Below, piece after piece: positions 27,164-35,228 of a DNA stretch of 42,867 nt. The position numbers were made by a program, and so were the translations under genes. Source of the DNA: Pseudomonadota bacterium (lineage in GTDB: Bacteria; Pseudomonadota; Alphaproteobacteria; Micavibrionales; UBA2020). The stretch's first letter is position 1; every line of letters begins with the position of its first letter. Under the pieces are notes generated by a model. It was not told where the DNA came from and ran no database searches. It saw only the letters and a list, made by a program, of their open reading frames with translations. Location of the stretch: NCBI GenBank assembly GCA_021805245.1, contig JAJZFS010000006.1, positions 1 through 42,867 of the forward strand, written 5' to 3'.

Positions 27164-27568
27164 ATGGGTGACCGCATAGATGAAGGATGGATGCGCGAGC
27201 AGGCGAAGGAAATGCGCGAGGAGCGCCAAGCCGATCTGAAGGCTGCGGGCCCGCTGCTCAATGAGGGTCAAAAGGCGGAACTGCAATCCTTTCTCAAAAC
27301 TGCATGCTGGATGAAGCCCGCCGACGCAAACGATGTGGTCGATACCATCAGCCAGCTTGCCGGTGAAAAGGGTTCAAATGCAAAGCAAGTTGTGAGGGAT
27401 GCCCTCGAGGGGCATGTTTCGAAAGTATTTTTAAAGAACGAAGGTAATTTCAAACCGGTCACCGGCATGCTTGAGGCCGCTATCGCGGCACGCGAGGCAC
27501 GCATTGTCACGTCACATAAGCCTGCGACTGCGTCTCCAGCCACGTCCGCACCGCAGATGAAGAGTTAG
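27164..27568 (+). CDS. Unknown small helical protein behind a CtrA-like site
   Basis: A 134-residue soluble protein that I do not recognise. The first ~30 residues are highly charged (MREQAKEMREERQADLKAAG); the centre is helical (AELQSFLKTACWM; DANDVVDTISQLAGEK; NAKQVVRDALEGHVSKVFL); the end is a Thr/Ser/Pro/Ala-rich tail. No signal peptide or membrane segment. AGGAG lies 8 bases before the ATG. It stands alone between divergent kdsA and a terminator-like hairpin. If the CtrA-like site is real, expression would follow the cell cycle. Confidence 0.65.
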   Translation: MGDRIDEGWMREQAKEMREERQADLKAAGPLLNEGQKAELQSFLKTACWMKPADANDVVDTISQLAGEKGSNAKQVVRDALEGHVSKVFLKNEGNFKPVTGMLEAAIAAREARIVTSHKPATASPATSAPQMKS

Positions 27569-27571
27569 GGT

Positions 27572-27600
27572 ATATACCATTCTGGCGGTATGTTTTTCTT
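27572..27600 (+). terminator. Probable terminator after the 27164 gene
   Basis: ATATACC (27572-27578) pairs with GGTATGT (27587-27593, one G-T pair) around an 8-base loop, followed by TTTTCTT. Confidence 0.45.
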
Positions 27601-27719
27601 GATATTTATAAATCTTATAGATATATCAATATAATAAATTGAAAACATCATGCGCTGCTTTCATATGCATTAGTGCCGCTTTCCATCATGGGCTCGCCAA
27701 TAATCCTGATGTATAAAAT

Positions 27720-27738
27720 AATAATTGACGTAATTATT
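27720..27738. promoter_or_regulatory. Inverted repeat upstream of the four-repeat protein
   Basis: AATAATT-GACGT-AATTATT lies 56 bases before the ATG at 27795, in an AT-rich leader. It is operator-like; no known consensus is matched. Confidence 0.3.
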
Positions 27739-27794
27739 TTAATGTTTTATGCCAATGGAGATATATATTTTCATAGAAATGGAAGAGGCTCCCC

Positions 27795-28829
27795 ATGTCC
27801 AAACTGCTCAACATCGCGAAGACGGATGAAAATCCCCTGTACATCGACCCCTCCGAGGTGACCGCGCTGCACGTCGATCGGGCGAAGGAAGAATTGCACC
27901 TCTTCAACGGCAGCGGCGAGTTGCTGTGGATAAAATACAAGGACTGGGGCGTGGACGTCGACGAGGCGCTGCAAAAGCTGGAACAGAACGGCACGCCGAT
28001 GGTGTGTTTTCCGGTGCGGGTCAAAGAGGATGGGCGGGAATTTTTGAACTATATTTCGCCCAAGGCCGTAGCCTACATCACTGTTTCCGAGCCCGCGAAA
28101 GACGGCACTGTCGGCGTCATCGCTGGCGTCAAAGGCGTGGGCCGGGAGGAAACCTGGACGGGGGGCATGACCGAGGCGGAATTCGAAACCATCCGCGATG
28201 CCGTGAAGTCCGCAAAAAACCTTCTGGAGTACGCGCCGGAAGACGCCTATTCGCGCTGGTCTTCGGCGGCGGCGCTTTATATCGATCCGCAATCCGTGAC
28301 GCGCATCGAAGATCAGGGCTCGCAACTGATCGTCGGCTTCGAGGGCGCGGGCGGGCTGGATGTCCAGATAAAAGAGGTGTCCATCAAACCGTTTTTGTCT
28401 CCCGATTATGTAGCCGGTGACGACTCTCCCGAAAACCGCCGTTTGTTTAATTTGGCCTTCCAGAACCTGATGGCATATCAAAATCAGGAGTCGGTCAAGG
28501 CAGAGCAAAAACAGGCCCGTTTCGATTTTTCCGCCGACATCACGGCGGCCAACAAGCGCCTGATCAATGTTTCGTCGAACGAAAGCGCAAACTACATTTG
28601 CAAAGAAGACGTAGGCTACGTCTCTTTGCGCGACGACGCGCAAAACGGCACTTTTTCTATCAACATCAATACCCAGAAAAACGCGGGCAATCCTTACGGC
28701 GCCAGCCTAAGCCTGAGGTTCAAGTCGGCGGCGGAACGCAAAAAGGCCTTCGAGACGCTGGACAAGGCGCTCTCCGCGAAGCCGCCCAAGCCGCCCAAGT
28801 CATCGCCGGGCCGCAACTACAAAATGTAA
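27795..28829 (+). CDS. Unknown protein with four internal repeats
   Basis: A 344-residue cytoplasmic protein of no family I recognise. Four units share a beta-rich start and a helical end: residues ~16-63 (LYIDPSEVTALHV ... VDEALQKL), ~83-144 (LNYISPKAVAYITV ... FETIRDAVKSA), ~161-230 (LYIDPQSVTRIED ... LFNLAFQNLMAY) and ~266-328 (NYICKEDVGYVSL ... KKAFETLDKAL). The common core is hydrophobic-Y-I-x-P-x-x-V followed by alternating strands, and the helix closes each unit, so a tandem small alpha/beta or PH-like fold is plausible. The C-terminus is Pro/Lys-rich. The ribosome site GGAAGAGG is acceptable. Confidence 0.72.
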   Translation: MSKLLNIAKTDENPLYIDPSEVTALHVDRAKEELHLFNGSGELLWIKYKDWGVDVDEALQKLEQNGTPMVCFPVRVKEDGREFLNYISPKAVAYITVSEPAKDGTVGVIAGVKGVGREETWTGGMTEAEFETIRDAVKSAKNLLEYAPEDAYSRWSSAAALYIDPQSVTRIEDQGSQLIVGFEGAGGLDVQIKEVSIKPFLSPDYVAGDDSPENRRLFNLAFQNLMAYQNQESVKAEQKQARFDFSADITAANKRLINVSSNESANYICKEDVGYVSLRDDAQNGTFSININTQKNAGNPYGASLSLRFKSAAERKKAFETLDKALSAKPPKPPKSSPGRNYKM

Positions 28830-28883
28830 GCTGCGCTTTTTTTTGAGATTGACGCTTTTGCCTCTCTGTGATTCCATAGGGAA

Positions 28884-29198
28884 ATGAGTGCCTTACCCCA
28901 AAGCAATCGCAAACTGATTTCACACATGCTGGCAACGCTTTCCAGTTTCGGCCTGTTCGTGTATTTTTGCTATTTCCTGTTGCATGGGAATATGGGCTAT
29001 TTCGCGCTGCACGGGCTGAACGACAAGCTTGCGGCGGCGCAAGCGGAGTATGATCAGGTGCATGCGCAGCGTATGGCCCTTGAAAACCGGGTTGTGCAGA
29101 TGCGCCCCGGCAGCATCAACCCCGATATGCTGAGCGAGCAGGTGCGGCTCGTTCTGGGGTATGCCAAGCCCGACGAGCGCGAAATTATTGAACCATAA
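28884..29198 (+). CDS. ftsB: FtsB/DivIC septum-formation protein
   Basis: Bitopic division protein linking FtsL and FtsQ. 104 residues: transmembrane segment ~15-34 (LATLSSFGLFVYFCYFLLHG), coiled coil ~44-75 (LNDKLAAAQAEYDQVHAQRM), then the DivIC-typical NPDMLSEQVRLVLGYAKPDE, which the family uses to bind partners. AGGGAA lies directly against the ATG, closer than usual. Its place just before pdhA is conserved in alphaproteobacteria. Confidence 0.9.
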   Translation: MSALPQSNRKLISHMLATLSSFGLFVYFCYFLLHGNMGYFALHGLNDKLAAAQAEYDQVHAQRMALENRVVQMRPGSINPDMLSEQVRLVLGYAKPDEREIIEP

Positions 29199-29327
29199 CC
29201 GTCCAAAATCGGTTTTTTTGTCCGCAATACCCATTTTTAGGTAGATTTATCTTTTTATGTGAAAACAATCCCCCAAAGAATGTTGCAAAATAAGCGTCCC
29301 GCGCTTAACTAAAAGGGCGTAATTTTC

Positions 29328-30368
29328 ATGACAAGAGGAGAGGGCTCCTTGGCGAAACCGACATCACCTGCCGGCAAGGCAAAATTGCAAACAGTAACCG
29401 CGGCCTCCAACGTCGCGACTCCGGAGCAAATGCTCCAGTTCTACAAGGATATGCTGCTGATCCGCCGTTTCGAGGAAAAAGCGGGTCAGCTTTACGGCAT
29501 GGGCCTGATCGGCGGCTTCTGCCACCTGTATATCGGGCAGGAAGCCGTTGTGACCGGCGTGCAGTCCGTATTGCAGCCGAAGGACTCGGTCATCACCGCG
29601 TATCGCGACCACGGGCACATGCTCGCCTGCGGCATGGATCCGAAAGGCGTGATGGCGGAGCTGACCGGACGTTCCGGCGGCTACTCCAAAGGCAAGGGCG
29701 GCTCGATGCACATGTTCAGCCGCGAAAAGAATTTCTACGGCGGCCATGGCATCGTCGGCGCGACCGCGCCGCTCGGCATCGGCCTCGCTTTCGCGCACAA
29801 ATACCGCGGAGACGGCGGCATTACCACCGCCTATTACGGCGACGGCGCGGCCAATCAGGGGCAGATTTATGAATCTTATAACATGGCCTCGCTGTGGAAA
29901 CTGCCGATCATCTTCATCATCGAGAACAACAAATACGGCATGGGCACGAGCCAGAAGCGCCACGCCGCCGGCGATTTTCTCAAGCGTGCCGAAGGTTTCG
30001 ACATCCCCGGCGAGAAGACCGACGGCATGGATGTGCTGGCGGTGCGCTCTGCGGCGCTGAAAGTCGTCGAACATGTGCGCGGCGGCGAAGGCCCGATGGT
30101 GCTGGAAGTCAGCACCTACCGTTACCGCGGCCACTCGATGTCCGACCCCGGCAAGTACCGCAGCAAAGAGGAGGTCGAGGATATGCGCGAGCATCACGAT
30201 CCGATCGAGCATATCCGCAAGACTATTCTTGATGGCGGCAAAATGACCGAGGATGCCTTCAAGCCCATCGACAAGGAAATCAAGGCGATCGTCAACGAAG
30301 CCGCTGAATTCGCGCAAACCAGCCCCGAGCCGGATCCGTCCGAGCTTTGGACGGATGTTTTACTATAA
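29328..30368 (+). CDS. pdhA: Pyruvate dehydrogenase E1, alpha subunit
   Basis: With E1 beta decarboxylates pyruvate using thiamine diphosphate. 346 residues: LLIRRFEEKAGQLYGMGLIG, CHLYIGQEA, the TPP/Mg motif GDGAANQGQIYESYN (from 171) ending ENN (199-201), and the regulatory-loop region YRYRGHSMSDPGKYR. The ATG at 29328 has AAAGGG 10-11 bases upstream; a TTG at 29349 with AGGAG 8 bases upstream is a serious alternative start that removes seven residues. Followed after 9 bases by an unusual inserted gene. Confidence 0.96.
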   Translation: MTRGEGSLAKPTSPAGKAKLQTVTAASNVATPEQMLQFYKDMLLIRRFEEKAGQLYGMGLIGGFCHLYIGQEAVVTGVQSVLQPKDSVITAYRDHGHMLACGMDPKGVMAELTGRSGGYSKGKGGSMHMFSREKNFYGGHGIVGATAPLGIGLAFAHKYRGDGGITTAYYGDGAANQGQIYESYNMASLWKLPIIFIIENNKYGMGTSQKRHAAGDFLKRAEGFDIPGEKTDGMDVLAVRSAALKVVEHVRGGEGPMVLEVSTYRYRGHSMSDPGKYRSKEEVEDMREHHDPIEHIRKTILDGGKMTEDAFKPIDKEIKAIVNEAAEFAQTSPEPDPSELWTDVLL

Positions 30369-30377
30369 GGTGAATTC

Positions 30378-30986
30378 ATGAAAAAGAGTGCGTATGCCGT
30401 TTCTGCCCTGTTGTCCGTCGTTATCGCGTGTCCTGCTTTCGCGCAAGCCGTGCCTGCGCCTGCGCCGACAGTAAAAACCGAGAAGTCCGCGCCTGCTGCA
30501 AAAACAGGAAAGCAGGCGATTGCCACGCCGTCCACGAAAGCGGCAGCCGAGTATGCCGGCGCCGGAATCGTAATGCAGCCGGTGCAATATCCGGTACCGT
30601 ACGAGCGGTTTGCTAACGTGGACTGCATGCATCACACGTCGGGAACTCTCAATATACAGTTCAACTACACCAAGACGGACATTCCCCATCTGGGCAAGGA
30701 GATCGCGGACAAGATCGCCAAAATAGAAGAGATTGCCAGACACGCCGGCGCGACCGGCATCAGGCTGACCAGCGAGAATTACAACGTCCGCACCGGAGGA
30801 TCTTTCAACGGCGGCTATGACGAGGCTCAATCCGGATCCGGAGTTTATATCATCTCCGGCAACCTGAGCTTTGATATCAAGCCCGCCGAAAAAGGGACGG
30901 ATATCATGAGCCAGTTGAGCGAGAAATCCTACCGCGCGAATTTCAATTACCGGATGGACAGCGGGTACTGTCCGTTTGCCCGATAG
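30378..30986 (+). CDS. Secreted protein inserted in the pdh operon, possibly SIMPL-like
   Basis: A 202-residue exported protein. Signal peptide 1-22 (PAFA|QAV), then a Pro/Ala/Lys-rich linker (~24-55). The folded part (~63-202) has two Cys (CMHH near 83 and YCPF near the end) that could pair. The order of a helix ([17 protein letters not shown]), strand [13 protein letters not shown], strand [15 protein letters not shown] and a final FNYRM is like SIMPL/DUF541 domains, but identity is weak. AAGGTG precedes the ATG. It sits 9 bases after pdhA and 17 before pdhB, hence in the same transcript. Function unknown. Confidence 0.72.
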   Translation: MKKSAYAVSALLSVVIACPAFAQAVPAPAPTVKTEKSAPAAKTGKQAIATPSTKAAAEYAGAGIVMQPVQYPVPYERFANVDCMHHTSGTLNIQFNYTKTDIPHLGKEIADKIAKIEEIARHAGATGIRLTSENYNVRTGGSFNGGYDEAQSGSGVYIISGNLSFDIKPAEKGTDIMSQLSEKSYRANFNYRMDSGYCPFAR

Positions 30987-31003
30987 ATAAGGAAGCGTTC
31001 CCC

Positions 31004-32380
31004 ATGTCCATTCAAATTCTTATGCCCGCGCTCTCGCCGACCATGACGGAAGGCAAACTTTCCAAGTGGGTCAAAAAAGAGGGTGATGCCGTCAAGGCGG
31101 GTCAGGTGATCGCCGAGATCGAGACCGACAAGGCGACGATGGAAGTCGAGGCCGTCGATGAAGGTGTGATCGGCAAAATCCTCGTGCCCGAAGGCACCGA
31201 AGGCGTCGCCGTCAACACGCCGATCGCCGTGTTGCTGGAGGAAGGCGAGGATGCGGCGGATGCTGCATCCGCCGAACCGGTCGAAGTTGCGTCTTCGCCG
31301 TGCAGTATGCCGGCCTGTCCGCCGCAAGCCGCCGCGCCGTCTCACGCGCCGGTGCAGACGGTGGTCGATATCGACGAAGAGAAGTTTTTTAAAAACGTCC
31401 AGACCATGACAGTGCGCGAAGCGCTCCGTGATGCGATGGCGGAAGAAATGCGCCGCGACGGCGATGTTTTCGTCATGGGCGAGGAAGTCGCGGAATATCA
31501 GGGCGCGTATAAAGTGACGCAGGGCCTGCTGCAGGAATTCGGCGACAAGCGCATCATCGACACACCGATCACGGAATACGGCTTTGCCGGCCTCGGCGTC
31601 GGCGCGGCCTTTGCGGGCCTGAAGCCGATTGTCGAATTCATGACCTTCAACTTCGCCATGCAGGCGATTGACCATATCGTCAACTCGGCGGCGAAGACAT
31701 TGTATATGGCGGGCGGCCAGCTCGGTTGCCCGATCGTCTTCCGCGGCCCCAACGGCCCCGCATCGCGCGTCGGCGCGCAGCACTCGCAGTGCTATGCGAG
31801 CTGGTACGGCCACGTGCCGGGCCTGAAGGTGATCGCCCCATGGTCGGGCGCGGATGCCAAAGGTTTGCTCAAATCCGCGATCCGCGACCCCAATCCCGTC
31901 GTCTGCCTTGAAAACGAAATTATGTACGGCCAGAGCTTCGAGGTGCCGACCGATCCGGAATTCGTCATTCCGCTCGGCAAGGCGAAGATCGAACGCGCCG
32001 GAACGGATGTGACCATCACCGCCTTCTCGCGCATGGTCGGCGTCGCGCTGGCAGCGGCGGAAAGACTGGCTGAAGAAGGCATCAGCGCGGAAGTGATCAA
32101 TCTGCGCACCATCCGCCCGCTTGATGTCGAAACGATTGCCAACAGCGTGCGCAAGACCAACCGCCTCGTGTCGGTTGAAGAAGGCTGGTATTTCGCCGGG
32201 ATGGGCGCGGAGCTGGCGGCGCAGATGATGGAAGTCTGCTTCGATGATCTCGATGCGCCGGTCACGCGCGTCTATGGCGCGGATGTGCCGATGCCCTATG
32301 CGGCGAACCTCGAAAAACTCGCCCTGCCGCAGGAAGAAGACATTATAACCGCAGCGAAGAAGGTGGCCTATGCCGCATAA
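31004..32380 (+). CDS. pdhB: Pyruvate dehydrogenase E1, beta subunit with lipoyl domain
   Basis: 458 residues. Residues 1-80 are a biotinyl/lipoyl domain with K43 in [12 protein letters not shown] as lipoylation site. Then comes an Ala/Pro linker with two Cys ([11 protein letters not shown], ~96-106), then the transketolase-like E1 beta ([53 protein letters not shown]) and C-terminal domain ([17 protein letters not shown]). The extra lipoyl domain is a known feature of several alphaproteobacterial lineages. It differs from the E2 lipoyl domain at only four of 76 positions. Overlaps pdhC by 11 bases. AAGGAAG precedes the ATG. Confidence 0.96.
   Translation: MSIQILMPALSPTMTEGKLSKWVKKEGDAVKAGQVIAEIETDKATMEVEAVDEGVIGKILVPEGTEGVAVNTPIAVLLEEGEDAADAASAEPVEVASSPCSMPACPPQAAAPSHAPVQTVVDIDEEKFFKNVQTMTVREALRDAMAEEMRRDGDVFVMGEEVAEYQGAYKVTQGLLQEFGDKRIIDTPITEYGFAGLGVGAAFAGLKPIVEFMTFNFAMQAIDHIVNSAAKTLYMAGGQLGCPIVFRGPNGPASRVGAQHSQCYASWYGHVPGLKVIAPWSGADAKGLLKSAIRDPNPVVCLENEIMYGQSFEVPTDPEFVIPLGKAKIERAGTDVTITAFSRMVGVALAAAERLAEEGISAEVINLRTIRPLDVETIANSVRKTNRLVSVEEGWYFAGMGAELAAQMMEVCFDDLDAPVTRVYGADVPMPYAANLEKLALPQEEDIITAAKKVAYAA
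31022..31249 (+). repeat. Lipoyl-domain direct repeat, copy in pdhB
   Basis: Codons 7-82 of pdhB repeat at 32388-32615 in pdhC, with four amino-acid differences (S/A, A/T, E/D, P/L) and an identical 38-base run at 31118-31155 matching 32484-32521. Confidence 0.85.
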
Positions 32381-33647
32381 CGTATTGATGCCGGCGCTTT
32401 CGCCGACGATGACAGAAGGCAAACTTGCCAAATGGGTCAAAAAAGAGGGCGATACGGTCAAGGCCGGACAAGTCATCGCTGAAATCGAGACCGACAAGGC
32501 GACGATGGAAGTCGAGGCCGTTGACGAAGGTGTGATTGGAAAAATTCTCGTCCCCGAAGGCACCGACGGCGTCGCCGTCAACACGCTGATCGCTGTTCTG
32601 CTCGAAGAAGGCGAGACCGCTGCAGATATCAAGGCAGCTGCCGCGCCTGCCCCGAAAGCGGCGGCTCCCGCGCCCGCACCCGCCGCGACGGTCAAAACCG
32701 TCACCCCTGCGAACACGCAAGGCGCCGCGCCGCAAAAGACGGTCGCGCTCCTGCCGCAAAAAGGCGGCCGCATCTATGCTTCCCCGTTGGCGAAGCGTTT
32801 GGCGAAAGAACGCGGCATCGATCTTTCAACGCTTAAGGGGTCCGGCCCGCACGGGCGGATTGTGAAATCCGACCTCGATAAAGCGCCTGCTACTGTAGCG
32901 CCTGCGAAATCTGCCGCGCCTGCGTCGTCCATCGACGCAAAAGCCTTGGCCGATGCGTACGGTATTCCTTACACGCTTCAGCCGAATTCCGGTGTGCGCA
33001 AGGTCATCGCCCGCCGTCTACTGGAATCAAAGCAGACCGTGCCGCACTTTTATCTCACTGTCGATTGTGAGCTGGACGCGCTTCTCAAAATCCGTCAGGA
33101 CTTGAACGAAGGCGCAACGGATTTCAAAATTTCTGTCAACGACTTCATCATCAAGGCGACGGCGGCGGCGCTGGTCAAATTCCCCGCCGCGAACGTCTCG
33201 TGGACGGACGATGCTATTTTGCAATACGAGCGTGCGGATGTCTCGGTTGCCGTGGCGACGCCGAACGGCCTCATTACGCCGATCATCAAAGATGCGGCCA
33301 ACAAGAGCCTCAAGGTCATTTCCATCGAGATGAAAGCGCTTGCCGCCAAGGCGCGCGACGGAAAATTGCAGCCCGCCGAATTCCAGGGCGGGACGATCTC
33401 CGTTTCCAACCTCGGCATGTTCGGCATCCGTGAATTCGGCGCGATCATCAACCCGCCGCAGGGCGCGATCCTCGCGGTCGGTGCGGGTGAACAGCGCGCT
33501 GTCATCAAGGGCGGCGAAGTAAAGCCTGCCACGGTGATGACCGTCACCATGTCGCTCGACCACCGTGCCATTGACGGCGCGGTCGGCGCCGAGTTCCTGC
33601 AGATCTTCAAGAAACTGATCGAAAGCCCGATGAGCCTCATCCTATGA
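32370..33647 (+). CDS. pdhC: Dihydrolipoamide acetyltransferase (E2) of pyruvate dehydrogenase
   Basis: Core of the complex; transfers acetyl from the lipoyl arm to CoA. 425 residues: one lipoyl domain (K43 in [12 protein letters not shown]), Ala/Pro linker, peripheral-subunit-binding domain ~130-170 ([20 protein letters not shown]), second linker, and catalytic domain ~205-425 with [16 protein letters not shown] (H398, D402). Starts within the last 11 bases of pdhB and overlaps lpd by 4 bases (ATGA), so the three are translationally coupled. Confidence 0.97.
   Translation: MPHNVLMPALSPTMTEGKLAKWVKKEGDTVKAGQVIAEIETDKATMEVEAVDEGVIGKILVPEGTDGVAVNTLIAVLLEEGETAADIKAAAAPAPKAAAPAPAPAATVKTVTPANTQGAAPQKTVALLPQKGGRIYASPLAKRLAKERGIDLSTLKGSGPHGRIVKSDLDKAPATVAPAKSAAPASSIDAKALADAYGIPYTLQPNSGVRKVIARRLLESKQTVPHFYLTVDCELDALLKIRQDLNEGATDFKISVNDFIIKATAAALVKFPAANVSWTDDAILQYERADVSVAVATPNGLITPIIKDAANKSLKVISIEMKALAAKARDGKLQPAEFQGGTISVSNLGMFGIREFGAIINPPQGAILAVGAGEQRAVIKGGEVKPATVMTVTMSLDHRAIDGAVGAEFLQIFKKLIESPMSLIL
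32388..32615 (+). repeat. Lipoyl-domain direct repeat, copy in pdhC
   Basis: Partner of the repeat at 31022-31249, offset by 1366 bases. Protein identity is higher than DNA identity, because many third positions differ. Confidence 0.85.
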
Positions 33648-35032
33648 CAGAACAAAATTTTGACATCATCATTATCGGCGGCGGGCCGGGCGGCTATGTG
33701 GCGGCGATCCGCGCAGCGCAGCTCGGCATGAAGACCGCCGTGGTCGAACGCGAACACTTGGGCGGCATCTGCCTCAACTGGGGCTGCATTCCGACCAAGG
33801 CGCTGCTGCGTTCGGCGGAAATTTATCATCTGATGCACCGCGCCAGCGAGTTCGGCCTCAAAGCCGATAACATCGGCTTCGACTTCGCAAAAATCATCGA
33901 GCGGTCGCGCAAGGTTTCGGCGCAGCTTTCCGGCGGCGTCAAACATCTCCTCAAGAAAAACAAGGTCACGGTGTTCGACGGCACGGCGAAACTGCTCGGA
34001 AAAGGAAAAATTTCCGTCGACGGCAAAACCGAATTGAAGGCGCCGCACATCATCATCGCCACCGGCGCGCGGGCGCGCGTGCTGCCGGGACTGGAGCCGG
34101 ACGGCAAGCTGGTCTGGAGCTACAAGGAAGCGATGGTGCCGACCGAGATGCCGAAATCCGTGCTGGTGATGGGCTCGGGCGCGATCGGCGTCGAGTTCGC
34201 CAGCTTTTACAACAGCCTCGGTGCGCAAGTGACCATCGCCGAAGTGATGGACCGCATCGTGCCAGTCGAGGATGCAGAGATTTCCGCTTTCGTGCGCAAA
34301 CAGTTTGAAAAGCAGGGGATGAAAATCCTCACCTCCGCCAAAGTGGTGAAGCTGGAAAAATCAAAGAGCAACGTCACCGCGCATATCGAAGTCGGCGGCA
34401 AAGTTGAAAAGATCGTCGTCGACCGCGTGATCTCCGCCGTCGGCATCGCGGGCAACGTCGAGAATATCGGCCTTGAAAATACCAAGGTCAAAGTCGATCG
34501 CGGGCATATCGTCATCAACGAATGGATGCAAACCGCAGAGCCGGGCGTCTATGCCATCGGCGACGTCGCGGGCCCGCCGTGGCTGGCGCACAAGGCGAGC
34601 CATGAGGGCGTCATCTGCGTTGAAAAAATCAAAGGCCTGCCGGACGTGCATCCGTTGAAGGTCGAGAATATCCCGGGCTGCACCTATTGCACGCCGCAGA
34701 TCGCCTCTGTGGGCTTGACCGAAGCGAAAGCGAAGGAAAAAGGCTATCAGGTGAAGGTCGGCAAGTTCCCCTTCATCGGCAATGGCAAGGCGATTGCCTT
34801 GGGCGAGCCGGAAGGCATGGTGAAAACCGTGTTCGACGCGAAAACGGGAGAATTGCTCGGCGCGCACATGGTCGGTGCGGAAGTGACGGAGCTGATACAG
34901 GGCTACGGCGTCGCCAAATCTCTGGAAACGACCGAGTTGGATCTGATGCATGCCGTCTTCCCGCACCCGACGCTCTCTGAGATGATGCACGAGAGCGTGT
35001 TGGATGCCTATGGCCGTGCCATTCACTTCTAA
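33644..35032 (+). CDS. lpdA: Dihydrolipoamide dehydrogenase (E3)
   Basis: Reoxidises the lipoyl arm with FAD and NAD+. 462 residues: FAD site [20 protein letters not shown] (9-28), redox disulfide C43/C48 in [16 protein letters not shown] site [18 protein letters not shown]-second motif [10 protein letters not shown], and the dimer-interface pair H441/E446 in [12 protein letters not shown]. Overlaps the pdhC stop by 4 bases. Last gene of pdhA-orf-pdhB-pdhC-lpdA; it may also serve other 2-oxoacid complexes. No lipoyl synthase gene follows in this window. Confidence 0.97.
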   Translation: MTEQNFDIIIIGGGPGGYVAAIRAAQLGMKTAVVEREHLGGICLNWGCIPTKALLRSAEIYHLMHRASEFGLKADNIGFDFAKIIERSRKVSAQLSGGVKHLLKKNKVTVFDGTAKLLGKGKISVDGKTELKAPHIIIATGARARVLPGLEPDGKLVWSYKEAMVPTEMPKSVLVMGSGAIGVEFASFYNSLGAQVTIAEVMDRIVPVEDAEISAFVRKQFEKQGMKILTSAKVVKLEKSKSNVTAHIEVGGKVEKIVVDRVISAVGIAGNVENIGLENTKVKVDRGHIVINEWMQTAEPGVYAIGDVAGPPWLAHKASHEGVICVEKIKGLPDVHPLKVENIPGCTYCTPQIASVGLTEAKAKEKGYQVKVGKFPFIGNGKAIALGEPEGMVKTVFDAKTGELLGAHMVGAEVTELIQGYGVAKSLETTELDLMHAVFPHPTLSEMMHESVLDAYGRAIHF

Positions 35033-35039
35033 ATTGCGC

Positions 35040-35068
35040 TTGACACTTTCATAATACGCTGCTAGGTT
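35040..35068 (+). promoter_or_regulatory. Promoter after lpdA
   Basis: TTGACA (35040-35045), exact 17-base spacer, TAGGTT (35063-35068). The predicted transcription start falls at about 35075, the first base of a 25-codon open frame, and the transcript would also serve the gene at 35229. Confidence 0.5.
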
Positions 35069-35074
35069 GCGCCC

Positions 35075-35152
35075 ATGCAATCGATCATACCTTACATGGC
35101 CGCATTGGCCTCGATCTTCCTTTTTACGACAGCAACCGTCTGGTGGCGCTGA
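35075..35152 (+). CDS. Possible 25-residue membrane peptide
   Basis: ATG at 35075 to TGA at 35152 encodes a single hydrophobic stretch, IIPYMAALASIFLFTTATVW, ending WWR. The composition is a textbook single-pass micropeptide: membrane segment plus terminal Trp-Trp-Arg anchor. There is no ribosome site, and the promoter upstream would make it leaderless. It precedes the GCS2-family gene by 76 bases and could alternatively be a chance frame in that gene's leader. Confidence 0.35.
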   Translation: MQSIIPYMAALASIFLFTTATVWWR

Positions 35153-35228
35153 GCGCCCGTATTTTGCATCCGCGGTTCTGACCGCACTTTCTATCATTCA
35201 TAACTGATTTCTCATTCAGGAGACAACT

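Noticed and set aside
30947-32773. 608-codon open frame opposite pdhB and pdhC
   Set aside because: Antisense to two certain genes; composition is typical of GC-rich shadow frames.
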